NCBI RefSeq assembly: GCF_008042275.1
Contig: NZ_RDBK01000043.1
Coordinates: 394,793-458,792, forward strand
Reading direction: 5' to 3'
DNA length: 64,000 nucleotides
Source of the DNA: Streptomyces sp. OR43
GTDB lineage: Bacteria; Actinomycetota; Actinomycetes; Streptomycetales; Streptomycetaceae
Both the position numbers and the translations under genes were made by a program. Positions 29,530-39,001 of the stretch are shown one piece after another; the first letter of the stretch is position 1, and every line of letters begins with the position of its first letter. The notes beneath the pieces were generated by a model, which saw only the letters and a program-made list of their open reading frames with translations, did not search any database and was not told where the DNA came from.

Positions 29530-29667
29530 GCGGGCGGGGCGGATTGATCCACTTCACGAGCTGAACGGCTTGGCCGCGCACCCTTGTGAGAAGCCCACGT
29601 CCACCACCCGCAAAGGCTGTGCGGGCTGCCCAAGTACCCTCTGCCGCTGGCGTGTTGGAATGACACC

Positions 29668-30135
29668 ATGGCCGCTTCGACTGACGCACCCACGCGCCTG
29701 AGCCCACTCGAACTCGCACAACGCCTCCGCACCGAGATCGAGCGGATGAGAGACGAGGCGACGCGCCAGAGGAATCTCGCCCATCGCCGGGCCGACTTCT
29801 GGGCCAAGGCGGACATCGCCCTCGGCTTCCCCGCTGCCCTGCTCGCGGGCACGGCGGGTGCGGCAGGGCTGGCCTCGGCGGATGTACGCATTCCCGCCGC
29901 CCTCGCGGCCCTTGCCTCTGCCGGGTTCGCGGCGGGGGCGGGCTTCCTGCACAGCGACACCAGGCGCCGCGCCAACAAGCGGGCCCGGCACGCCTGGGCG
30001 TCGGTCGAGGCCGGGGCCATGGTGGCGCTGAACCAGGAACTCGTATCCAGCGAGGACCTGAGCGACCTGCTGGAACTACGCCAGGCTGCACTGGCCGCCT
30101 ACGACGGCGAGGAGCCCCTGTCCGGGCCCTCGTGA
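29668..30135 (+). CDS. Small two-TM protein, SLATT-like
   Basis: A 155-residue protein with an N-terminal helix (LAQRLRTEIERMRDEATRQR), two close hydrophobic helices (IALGFPAALLAGTAGAAGLA and AALAALASAGFAAGAGFL) and an amphipathic helix after TM2 (HSDTRRRANKRARHAWASVE). The order helix-TM-TM-helix resembles SLATT-domain effectors that in other bacteria accompany nucleotide-sensor or nucleotide-synthase genes; none is adjacent. Start supported by TGGAAT exactly 6 nt upstream (leaderless). Family assignment is tentative. Confidence 0.6.
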   Translation: MAASTDAPTRLSPLELAQRLRTEIERMRDEATRQRNLAHRRADFWAKADIALGFPAALLAGTAGAAGLASADVRIPAALAALASAGFAAGAGFLHSDTRRRANKRARHAWASVEAGAMVALNQELVSSEDLSDLLELRQAALAAYDGEEPLSGPS

Positions 30136-30511
30136 TCTCCGCCGCCGCGCGTCGGAGTGGCCTCTGGCCGTCGATGACGCGCTGCGCCGGGCGCGGGCGG
30201 CCTATCTCCGTCAGGGGTGCGTTGCGGCGGACCATGCGGGGTCCATCAGGCTCGCGGGATGACGATGACCGGGTGCACGAGTGATGTCTCGCGCACCCGG
30301 CCGTTGGCTGGGCGCCGGCAAGTGGTGAAGCTCAGTGGCACGTTGTGGAAGCGAGGGCCGGCTCGCTCGGAACGCGTGCGCTGTTCGCGGGTCGTCCTCT
30401 CTCAGGCGTGACTCGCCGGCCAGACTGAGCATGTCGGTGCGGCGTCCGCCCCAATACCTGCCAGGTGCGTGGCCCGCCCACTGCCACCTCGGCACTCTCG
30501 CGCGCGCAGAG
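30136..30511. other. 376-bp intergenic stretch
   Basis: Short open frames exist on both strands, but none has a start with a plausible ribosome site and protein-like composition. I see no hairpin with a U-run and no repeat. Nothing can be supported here. Confidence 0.5.
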
Positions 30512-31237
30512 TTACCAGGCGACGGCTCCGTTGTCGTCGAAGAAGCCGCCTCGGGGGCCGTCGTCGGGCAGGGTGGCGAGGCGAAGGGCGATCGCGGCGC
30601 CCTGCTCGGGTGTGCGTTCCCCGGCGAATCCGGTGAAGTCGGTTGCGACGTACCCGGGGCATGCCACGTTCACGATGATGTCCGTGTCAGCGAATCGGCG
30701 GGCGTACTGGGCTGTGACGCTGTTGAGCATCGACTTGGAGGGGGCGTAGGCGGCCATGACCGGGCCGGTCTGCAGCGTCAGTGAGCCCATGTTGCTGGAC
30801 ATGTTGACGACCCGGGGCGAGGCGGCACGGCTGAGCAGTGGGAGCATCGCGTTCGTCACCCGTACCACTCCGAACACATTCGTTTCCAGGACTGTGCGCA
30901 GGACGTCGAGGTCGAGGGTCGTGGGGTCCTGCGCCCCGTCCGCGAACCGGCCGGAAATTCCTGCGTTGTTGACGAGGACGTCGAGTCGCCCGGCCTCCTT
31001 CTCGATGCTCGTCGCCGCTGCGGCGGCACTGGCGTCGGAGGTGACATCGAGGGCGACTCCGAACGCATCCATGCCTGCCGCATGCAACCGCTGCACGGCC
31101 TCCTCGCGTCGGGTGTCGTCACGCGCCCCCACGGCTACGGTGAAGCCGAGGGCTCCGAGACCCTGAGCGATGGCGAAACCGATTCCCTTGTTCGCGCCGG
31201 TGACCAGCGCTGTCTTGGTGTTGTTCACGCTTCCCAT
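30512..31237 (-). CDS. Short-chain dehydrogenase/reductase
   Basis: Classical SDR of 241 residues: cofactor motif TGANKGIG near the N-terminus, NNAG (DVLVNNAG), a catalytic Ser region (VVNMSSNMGSL) and YAPSK active site. ARDDTR after beta-2 suggests NADP(H) preference. The ATG at 31237 gives a normal N-terminus. It is divergent from a LysR regulator with a palindromic box between them, so the SDR is its likely target. Substrate unknown. Confidence 0.88.
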   Translation of the reverse strand: MGSVNNTKTALVTGANKGIGFAIAQGLGALGFTVAVGARDDTRREEAVQRLHAAGMDAFGVALDVTSDASAAAAATSIEKEAGRLDVLVNNAGISGRFADGAQDPTTLDLDVLRTVLETNVFGVVRVTNAMLPLLSRAASPRVVNMSSNMGSLTLQTGPVMAAYAPSKSMLNSVTAQYARRFADTDIIVNVACPGYVATDFTGFAGERTPEQGAAIALRLATLPDDGPRGGFFDDNGAVAW

Positions 31238-31284
31238 GCTCGGCGCGCGGCGTCCGTTTCGTCCAATATCGATCAAGTACGCTG

Positions 31285-31303
31285 TGATACCTGGCGGGTA
31301 TCA
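31285..31303. promoter_or_regulatory. LysR box between SDR and LysR genes
   Basis: Perfect inverted repeat TGATACC-TGGCG-GGTATCA. It contains ATAC-N7-GTAT, the T-N11-A pattern of LysR boxes, and lies 16 bp before the LysR start and 48 bp before the SDR start. Confidence 0.65.
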
Positions 31304-31318
31304 AAAGGTGGATAGGGC

Positions 31319-32203
31319 ATGCGCGTGGACGACCTGGAGACCCGTGAGCTGCGGTACTTCGTCGCGGTGGCCGAGGAGCTGCACTTCGGGCGCGCGGCCC
31401 AGCGGCTCGGGATCGCGCAGCCGCCGCTGTCGCGCGCCATCCAGCAGCTGGAACGTCGGCTCGGGGTCCAGCTCCTGGCCCGGGACCGACGAGGGGTGGC
31501 CCTCACCGGCGCCGGCCGTGTCCTGCTGCGCGAAGCCCGGGTGGTCCTCGACGCGGTCGCGGCTGCCACGCGCCGGACGCGGCAGGCAGAGGATCTCCAG
31601 CGGCCACTGATCCTGGTGACGAAAGCCGGCGCGTCACACGAACTGCTGCAACGCCTCCTCGCCTCGTCGGCAGCCGACACCGATACGGCACCGGTCGAAG
31701 TCGTCCTGTGCGAGGTCGGTGAGCAGGCTCGGTTCCTGCGCAGCGGGCGCGCAGATGTGGCCCTCATGCACCGGCCGGTCGACGACCTGGCCGGGTTCGA
31801 TACCGAAGACCTCTGCACCGAGGGCCAAGTCGCGCTTCTCCCGTCGGGACACCCGCTCGCCGCACGCCCCCAGCTCACCCTCGCGGATGTCGGCAACGTG
31901 CCGGACCTTCCCATCGCCCGATGGCCCCGGCTCGACGGCTCCTACCCCGACGGCCCAGGGCCGGAAGTGCACACCCAGTCACAACTCGCTCAGCTCGTCG
32001 CGCTCGGCAAGACCCTGCTCGTCATCCCTGCCTCCAGCCGCGCCTGGCAGTGGCCCGACCATGTCGCGGTGCCCGTCGTCGACGCCCCGGACATCACGAC
32101 CGTGCTCGCATGGCCGGCCGGCCACCGCTCATCGGCCCTCGCCGCACTGGCCCGAGCCGCGGCCGGGCTTCGCAACACGCCACCGGCCGCGCCCACGCCC
32201 TGA
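31319..32203 (+). CDS. LysR-family transcriptional regulator
   Basis: A 294-residue LTTR: N-terminal HTH (LRYFVAVAEELHFGRAAQRL then PPLSRAIQQLERRLG) and a ligand domain typical of the family (VALLPSGHPLAARPQL-like segment). Start has AAGGTGG upstream. Divergent from the SDR gene with a LysR box between them, so it likely senses a substrate or product of that enzyme. Confidence 0.9.
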   Translation: MRVDDLETRELRYFVAVAEELHFGRAAQRLGIAQPPLSRAIQQLERRLGVQLLARDRRGVALTGAGRVLLREARVVLDAVAAATRRTRQAEDLQRPLILVTKAGASHELLQRLLASSAADTDTAPVEVVLCEVGEQARFLRSGRADVALMHRPVDDLAGFDTEDLCTEGQVALLPSGHPLAARPQLTLADVGNVPDLPIARWPRLDGSYPDGPGPEVHTQSQLAQLVALGKTLLVIPASSRAWQWPDHVAVPVVDAPDITTVLAWPAGHRSSALAALARAAAGLRNTPPAAPTP

Positions 32204-32284
32204 ACCTCCTCGCCGCCCGACTCCGCGGATGCCCTCGCGGATCGCCACCGTCCCGTCCGCGTACCGCCGTGCCGCCTCCCCGGC

Positions 32285-33568
32285 TCAGCCGGTCGCAGGG
32301 TACACCTCCATGTCGATACCCACCGCGGCGTACTCGTTGATCATGTACGTGCTCGCGCTGTCGTAGAGGCCGCGGTCCTTGCCCGTGCGGGCGTCGAGGA
32401 TGACGCCGTCGGCGTCGGCGGTTGCGTAGACGGCTCCGTGGAAGGCGTTCTCGACCTCGGGCTTCTTCCGTGCGGGGTCGTCCTCCGAGATGGTCCAGAG
32501 CACCTCGCGGCTCTGGGCGTCGATGCCTCGTGCGGTCTCCTTGGTGTCGCAGACGACCACGGACCTCTGGTCGTGGAAGCAGTGGATGAAGCTGCCGTTG
32601 GGCGCGCTGGGGACGCGCTCGCCCGTACGGCTGTCGCGCAGCGTTCCCGCGACGAAGAAGCCGCCTCCCACCTGCTCGACCTCCACGCCGGCGCGGCCCT
32701 CCTCCTTCCAGCGCGGGGAGCCGTCCGTGAGCGCCAGGCCCGCGAGAGCGAGGTCCTCCTGCGGGGAGTGCCAGCCGTCGATCACCTGAAAGGTCGCCTC
32801 CTCGCTGAGCTGGGCACCGACGACGACGCCGCCGTCCAGCGCGGCGCCCGCGAAGCCGTCCTTCTGCCAGGTCACCTGGTGGCTCCTCAGGTCGACCGCG
32901 TAGGTGGTGGCGCTCTGGCCGCCGTCACTGCCGGCATCGTCCGTGCTGGTGAGGACCCTGACGGCCGCGGTTCCGCCCTCGGCGCCGATCACCGCCGGCT
33001 CCAGGTCGCTGACGGTCGCCCCCTTCGGCGCGGGCAGCCGGACCGTCCAGGACGCCTTGCCGCTGTCCGCGTCGACGGAACGCAGGTAGACGTCGGTCCG
33101 GTCGCGCTCGGTGCCCGAGCCCTTCGTGTAGTCGGCGTACGCGAAGAGGACGCCCGTGTGCCCGTCCTGCTCGGCGAGGACCGGGGAGATGGTCTGGTCG
33201 TCGCTCGGCACGCCCTCCTTGCCTGTGTACCAGTTCTTGCGGCCGAGAGGCGACGACCAGAGCTTCTGCCCGGAGTGGGTGTCGTAGGCATCGAGGGCCT
33301 CGGAGGTCCGGTGGTACAGCCTGGGCCCGTGCAGGGCGAACCCCCAGTCCTTGATGTCCTCGTCCACGGGCAGAGCGATCCCCTCACCGAACTTCGCCGG
33401 AGGATCGAACGCCTTCGGCTTCGCCGAGGCCGGCGGCCTGGCGCCGGAAGCCGCACCCGGGGCCCCTGCGTCCTCGTCGGTCCCGGACGCGCCGTCGGAA
33501 CAGCCGGCCAAACCGGTCAGCACTGCCACGAGAGCCAGATGCATGATGTGCCGGTGCGTCGCTCGCAC
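32285..33568 (-). CDS. PQQ-like beta-propeller lipoprotein
   Basis: A 427-residue lipoprotein: signal VRATHRHIMHLALVAVLTG with lipobox LAGC, a low-complexity Ala/Pro linker, then repeating YDTHSGQKLWSSPL, VDADSGKASWTVRLP, VDLRSHQVTWQKDG and LDARTGKDRG units, each a beta-propeller blade of the PQQ-like (quinoprotein-like) type. The start is GTG 33568 with AAGGGGGAG upstream. No quinoprotein active-site set is seen; a binding role at the membrane surface is inferred. Confidence 0.82.
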   Translation of the reverse strand: MRATHRHIMHLALVAVLTGLAGCSDGASGTDEDAGAPGAASGARPPASAKPKAFDPPAKFGEGIALPVDEDIKDWGFALHGPRLYHRTSEALDAYDTHSGQKLWSSPLGRKNWYTGKEGVPSDDQTISPVLAEQDGHTGVLFAYADYTKGSGTERDRTDVYLRSVDADSGKASWTVRLPAPKGATVSDLEPAVIGAEGGTAAVRVLTSTDDAGSDGGQSATTYAVDLRSHQVTWQKDGFAGAALDGGVVVGAQLSEEATFQVIDGWHSPQEDLALAGLALTDGSPRWKEEGRAGVEVEQVGGGFFVAGTLRDSRTGERVPSAPNGSFIHCFHDQRSVVVCDTKETARGIDAQSREVLWTISEDDPARKKPEVENAFHGAVYATADADGVILDARTGKDRGLYDSASTYMINEYAAVGIDMEVYPATG

Positions 33569-33829
33569 AGCGATCTCCCCCTTTTTTGGACAACTCCGCA
33601 GGATCGTAGTGGCGTTGTCCTCGCAGCGCGTGCGCTTAAACCGTGCTCCATGAGGTGAGGCGGACAAGTCGCCTGGAGCAGCACAGGTCTGCCGCGAGGC
33701 CGAGAAAGGCCAGGTAGTCGCGTCAGCCAGGACATGATGTGGGAGCGCACCGCTCGGGGCCGAGCAAAGCGCCCGGTCGCTCGAAAGCGTCGGCCGGCAC
33801 AGGCAGATCACGCGGAAACCGCGCTCACG

Positions 33830-34426
33830 TCACTCTGTTCCCGGTGTCGACGGCGGTGCCGGGTACGGCCGTTCGCCCGGCAGGATCCCGGCCGCCTCAT
33901 CTGCTTTGCCCGCCCTCGCCAGTTCGTGAATCTTCCGGGCGAGTGGGGTGACGTCACTGATCGACACCGTCCACTCGTCCGCGTACCGCCGCGACGCCTC
34001 CCCCGCGAGGCCCAACTGGAGCGAGCGGTACGGGAGCCGGTTCAGGTGCAGGTCGCGCTCGGGGTCCCACTGGACTCGGGCCGGGGCGTGGCGGAGGGTG
34101 CGCTGCCAGGTGGCGCGGTCGGGGTGCATGCCCCGCTCGTAGTGCGAGAGTTCGGCGTTGGCCAGCGCCCAGTCGAAGCCCTCGCGGGTGATCTCCACGG
34201 CCAGGACCGTCTCCTGGCCCTCCTTCAGCGCCCAGCCGCAGCGATACATCATCCACAGAAAGCTCGGCTTGATCCATGTCATGCGGTCTCGCTTCCAGGC
34301 CGGCGGGAAGCGGCCGTCACGGGCGGCGGGGAGGCCGAGGGCCGGGGTGTACGCCTGGTAGACGGTCACGGTCGTGTCGGTGTGGAGCGCGCGGATCTCG
34401 TGTTGAGGTGGGGTGGGAGCGGTCAT
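33830..34426 (-). CDS. DUF4291 domain protein
   Basis: A 198-residue protein matching the DUF4291 family: IRALHTDTTVTVYQAYTPAL, RDRMTWIKPSFLWMMYRCGW, and RYADEWTVSISDVTPLARKI at the C-terminus. Function is not established. The ATG at 34426 lies 6 nt after TGGGAT, and GAGGG overlaps, so either a leaderless start or a weak ribosome site is possible. Confidence 0.85.
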   Translation of the reverse strand: MTAPTPPQHEIRALHTDTTVTVYQAYTPALGLPAARDGRFPPAWKRDRMTWIKPSFLWMMYRCGWALKEGQETVLAVEITREGFDWALANAELSHYERGMHPDRATWQRTLRHAPARVQWDPERDLHLNRLPYRSLQLGLAGEASRRYADEWTVSISDVTPLARKIHELARAGKADEAAGILPGERPYPAPPSTPGTE

Positions 34427-34608
34427 GCCCTCATCCCAGCATCCGCCGCGGCCCGTCGGCGAACGGGTTTCGTACCTGGCCCGGTACTGACATTCGTCAT
34501 ACGGAGGTCGGTACACCCGGCTCTGCCGGGGACTGGGGTCCGACGGCCAGTCTTTACATATCGAGAGCGGGAGCCGCGAGGGCCCCGCCGATACGGGAGG
34601 AACCCGTC

Positions 34609-35331
34609 ATGAGCAGCCCGGTCGCCACCGTCACCGCACCTGTTGCCGGCGTTCCGGCCGGTGCTCCCGCGTTCTCGCCGCGCAAGGCGCTGCTGGACAG
34701 CATGATGCCGCTGCTCGTGGATGTGGCGGTGCCGCTCGCCTCGTACTACCTGCTGAAGGCGGCGGGGATGGGCACGTTCGGTGCGCTGGCCTGGAGCAGC
34801 GTGGTGCCGGGTGTGCGGACCGTGTGGGGTGTGGTGCGCGACCGGCGGCTCAACGGGCTCGCGGCGCTGATGGTGACCGTCAACGCGGTGGGGCTGCTGC
34901 TGAGTCTGGTGGCCGGTGACCCGCGGCTGATGCTGCTGAAGGACAGCGGGGTCAGCAGCACGATCGGGCTGGTGGTCCTGGTGACCGCGCTGCGCGGGCG
35001 GCCGATGATGTCGGCGGCGCTCCGGCCGTGGCTGACGCGGGGCGAGGCGGCCAAGTCCGCGGTGTGGGCGCGGCTTTCGGCGGAGTCGGACGCGTTCCGG
35101 CGGGCCGAGACGCGGTTCTCCGTGGTGTGGGGTGCGGCGCTGCTGGGCGAGTGCGTGGTGCGGGCCGTGGGGGCGTACACCGTGCCGGTCGAGACGATGG
35201 TGTGGGCCGGGACCGTGGTCATGGTGGCCGCGATGGTGCTGGCGTTCGTCGTCTCGGGGCGCGTCGCGGTCGTCCCGATGGAGCGGATGATCGAGGAGGC
35301 GGCCGGCGCGGAGCGCGAAGCCGGTCGCTGA
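34609..35331 (+). CDS. VC0807-like membrane protein
   Basis: A 240-residue protein with about six hydrophobic helices (PLLVDVAVPLASYYLL, LAALMVTVNAVGLLLSLVAG, STIGLVVLVTALRGRPMM, WAGTVVMVAAMVLAFVV) and the conserved RGRPMM segment. The pattern matches VC0807-type membrane proteins of unknown function. Start set by GGGAGG (34595-34600) 8 nt before the ATG. Confidence 0.8.
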   Translation: MSSPVATVTAPVAGVPAGAPAFSPRKALLDSMMPLLVDVAVPLASYYLLKAAGMGTFGALAWSSVVPGVRTVWGVVRDRRLNGLAALMVTVNAVGLLLSLVAGDPRLMLLKDSGVSSTIGLVVLVTALRGRPMMSAALRPWLTRGEAAKSAVWARLSAESDAFRRAETRFSVVWGAALLGECVVRAVGAYTVPVETMVWAGTVVMVAAMVLAFVVSGRVAVVPMERMIEEAAGAEREAGR

Positions 35332-35344
35332 CCTCGTCACGAAC

Positions 35345-35381
35345 CGCTGCAGGGCCACTCCGGGGGAGTGGCCCTGCAGCG
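35345..35381. terminator. Bidirectional terminator between VC0807-like gene and mmsA
   Basis: Perfect 17-bp stem CGCTGCAGGGCCACTCC (35345-35361) with GGAGTGGCCCTGCAGCG (35365-35381), 3-nt loop, located between two convergent stops. Confidence 0.85.
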
Positions 35382-35403
35382 CTGTGCGGGGAGGGGCGAC
35401 GGG

Positions 35404-36903
<1,500 letters not shown>

Positions 36904-37131
36904 GCGGTGTCTCCTTCAGCGTGGGTGGCGGCGTCGGCCGGTGTGGCGTCGTCGTTCGTACTCTTCCCGTGCGGGGACCGGCGACGGGCAAAGTGGCCTT
37001 TTCGGCTATGCCAACATCCCACCACGCCCGTGCCGGAGGGGGGCCCGACACTGTGTCTGCCGTTTCGGTACCCGCGTAGACAGAAGGAGCACGGCCGGGG
37101 GCTGCGCAGGCTCGATGGCGCGGCCCGGCGG

Positions 37132-37231
37132 GGATACCTCCGGCGCCGCGGGCCGGCCGGTGCGGTTCCAGGCGGAAACCTCCGGCGCCGCGCAGGCCGG
37201 CGGGTGCGGTTCGACGGGATACCTCCGGCGC
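37132..37231 (-). repeat. Tandem expansion inside the iolB remnant
   Basis: The unit (minus strand) GCGCCGGAGGTNTCC followed by a GAACCGCACC-type stretch occurs three times (starts near 37217, 37173 and 37132 on the plus strand), period 41-44 bp. It repeats the PAPEV-coding segment of iolB. Confidence 0.6.
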
Positions 37232-37487
37232 GGGGCCGTAGCGAGCGGGGAGCTTCGCTCGCACTTCGCTCCTGCCAGGGCGAAGCGGCCGCCTGCGCCG
37301 GAGGCGATCTGTGCATGGGCGTCACGCGGTACGTACGCGAAGGCGGCCCCCCGCTGAACACGCTCTTCCGGCCCAGCAGTTCAAAGATCTCATCTGAGAT
37401 GTGCACCGTACAGCCACCGGTCAACGGCAGTACGGTCCACTCGCTCTCTCCGGTGACAAGTGTGTGAACTCCTTCCGGCTCCAGGTC
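37222..37487 (-). pseudogene. iolB: Decayed 5-deoxyglucuronate isomerase gene (iolB remnant)
   Basis: On the minus strand three pieces of one IolB-like protein lie in order but in different frames: LEPEGVHTLVTGESEWTVLP...GCTVHISDEIFELLGR (frame A, about 37484-37335), TYVPRDAHAQIASGAGGRFA (frame B, about 37340-37262) and AKLPARYGPAPEV (frame C, about 37258-37222). These match residues about 35-125 of IolB. The N-terminal ~30 residues and the C-terminal two thirds are absent, and the last piece runs into a tandem repeat. IolB acts in inositol catabolism beside mmsA, which lies intact downstream. I recognised this by memory of the family; a search would settle it. The rest of 36904-37608 shows no gene. 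Confidence 0.68.
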
Positions 37488-37608
37488 CCGGCTGCCGTCC
37501 CGGGAGTGACGTGACGGCGGTACGCGGTGTTGTCCTCGACGAGAGGACGGAGCCCGCTGCCCCTGGCAGCCGGCCACCGTCACCGCATCGTTCGAGGAGT
37601 ACCCCACC

Positions 37609-37980
37609 GTGATCCGTACGACTCCGTCGTTCCCCCGCCCGGCCCAGGGCTCGGCCCTGGCCGCGCTCGTCCTGGCCGCCGCGCTCGCCCTGGCACCCGG
37701 CGCCGCAGCCGAGGAGACCAACGCGACCCCGCCCGGCTCCAGCCCCGTCTGCGCCTTCTACGACGGGGACGGGCTGACCGTCTTCGGCGAACAGGGCGAG
37801 CGCGTCTCGCAGGTGCAGTGCATGCTCGCCAACCGGCGCTACCTGCCGTGGGAGGCGGTCGACGGCGTGTTCGGCGCCCGGACCCTCGTGGCCGTCCAGC
37901 GCTTCCAGGCCGACCACCCGCCGCTCGTCCCGGACGGCCTCGTCGGCCCGCGGACCTGGTCGGCGCTCTGGCACGCCTGA
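37609..37980 (+). CDS. Secreted peptidoglycan-binding protein
   Basis: A 123-residue protein with a signal peptide (ALAALVLAAALALAPGAAAE) and one C-terminal PG_binding_1 module: RVSQVQCMLANRRYLPWEAV, DGVFGARTLVAVQRFQAD and DGLVGPRTWSALWHA. It should bind cell-wall muropeptides outside the membrane. GTG start with GAGGAG upstream. No catalytic domain; it may act as a wall-bound accessory protein. Confidence 0.88.
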   Translation: MIRTTPSFPRPAQGSALAALVLAAALALAPGAAAEETNATPPGSSPVCAFYDGDGLTVFGEQGERVSQVQCMLANRRYLPWEAVDGVFGARTLVAVQRFQADHPPLVPDGLVGPRTWSALWHA

Positions 37981-38223
37981 CGGTCGGGGTGGGCCCGGGG
38001 TCTGTGCTGTGCCCACTGTGTCTCTTCTGTCTCAGCGGTGACCTGCCCGTCACGCATGTCTCCGTTACGCGGGTTTTCCGTCACAGCCGGTCGACAGGCC
38101 CACCCCACCTCCCGTCACCCTCGTTCACCGGCCAGAGGCTGAGTGATCGACCGCGTCCGTGCCGCAGCTCCCCCGACGGCCCTCCGGGCCACCGCCGCGG
38201 CGCAGCGCAGAGAGGTGGCACGC

Positions 38224-38421
38224 ATGACGGACAGAAGGCTCTGGTCCTACAAGGACATCGCCGCGCACATCCGGGTGCAGCCGGACACCGTCCGCTCCTA
38301 CCGCAAGCACGGTCTCCTGCCGGCTCCGGACCACGTGGAGGGCGGGAAGCCCTACTGGTACGCGGACACCGTCCGCGCCTGGGTCGCCGCCCGGCCGGGC
38401 AACCGGGGCCGGCGGGAATGA
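38224..38421 (+). CDS. Small MerR-like helix-turn-helix protein
   Basis: A 65-residue DNA-binding protein: SYKDIAAHIRVQPDTVRSYR is an HTH followed by KHGLLPAPD, the MerR/excisionase-type wing. No effector domain. Start ATG 38224 has GAGAGG 8 nt upstream; an earlier in-frame GTG at 38143 is less likely. Single gene between the wall-binding protein and the copper operon; target unknown. Confidence 0.72.
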   Translation: MTDRRLWSYKDIAAHIRVQPDTVRSYRKHGLLPAPDHVEGGKPYWYADTVRAWVAARPGNRGRRE

Positions 38422-38477
38422 CCACCCGCTCGCCCGCTCACCCGGTTGGCCCACGGCCCCGGGGACCACTCGCATTC

Positions 38478-38499
38478 ATACCCCCTAGGGGTATATAGT
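38478..38499 (+). promoter_or_regulatory. CsoR box overlapping the copZ promoter
   Basis: Palindrome ATACCCCCTAGGGGTAT (38478-38494), the known Streptomyces CsoR type (TACCC...GGGTA). TATAGT at 38494-38499 is a good -10, so bound CsoR would block the promoter; Cu(I) releases it. csoR itself is not in the window. Confidence 0.85.
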
Positions 38500-38587
38500 C
38501 GAGAGTGTGGAGGCGCACCGGCCTTCCCGGAGTCCCCCTGGGCCCCAGCCGCCACATCCATTTGTGCTCGTCGAAGAGGAGAACACG

Positions 38588-38896
38588 ATGACCGCCGAGA
38601 CCCAGCTCCCCCAGGCGACCGGCTCCTGCTGCTCGCCCACCGGTTCCTGCCACGACAGCGCGGACACGGGCGCCGAGCAGGGCGGCGTGACCACCGTCTA
38701 CCAGGTGACCGGCATGACCTGCGGGCACTGCGAGGGCGCGGTCTCCGAGGAGATCTTCGCCATCGAGGGTGTCACCTCGGTGAAGGCCGTGGCGTCCACG
38801 GGGCAGGTGACCGTGGTCTCCCAGGCCCTGCTGGACGACGAAGCGGTGCGCGCCGCGGTCGACGAGGCAGGTTACGAGCTCGCCGGCCGGGCCTGA
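38588..38896 (+). CDS. copZ: Copper chaperone (HMA domain)
   Basis: A 102-residue cytosolic Cu(I) chaperone. The HMA motif MTCGHC is at residues 43-48 in a VTTVYQVTGMTCGHCEGAVS context, followed by a standard beta-alpha-beta fold. An extra Cys-rich N-terminus (TGSCCSPTGSCH) is unusual and may add metal sites. SD GAGGAG precedes ATG 38588. It is the first gene of the copper operon under the CsoR box and delivers copper to CopA. Confidence 0.9.
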   Translation: MTAETQLPQATGSCCSPTGSCHDSADTGAEQGGVTTVYQVTGMTCGHCEGAVSEEIFAIEGVTSVKAVASTGQVTVVSQALLDDEAVRAAVDEAGYELAGRA

Positions 38897-39001
38897 CCGC
38901 ACCGGGATCCACAGCACCCGCATCACCCCTTCGCCGCCGGGCCGGGCCGACCAGCAGATACTGGTGGGGCACGGCCCGGTCGGCGTTTCAGGAGTTCGGA
39001 C

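Noticed and set aside
38143..38223. N-terminal extension of the small HTH protein from GTG 38143
   Set aside because: Ala/Arg-rich with no ribosome site; ATG 38224 has GAGAGG at normal spacing.
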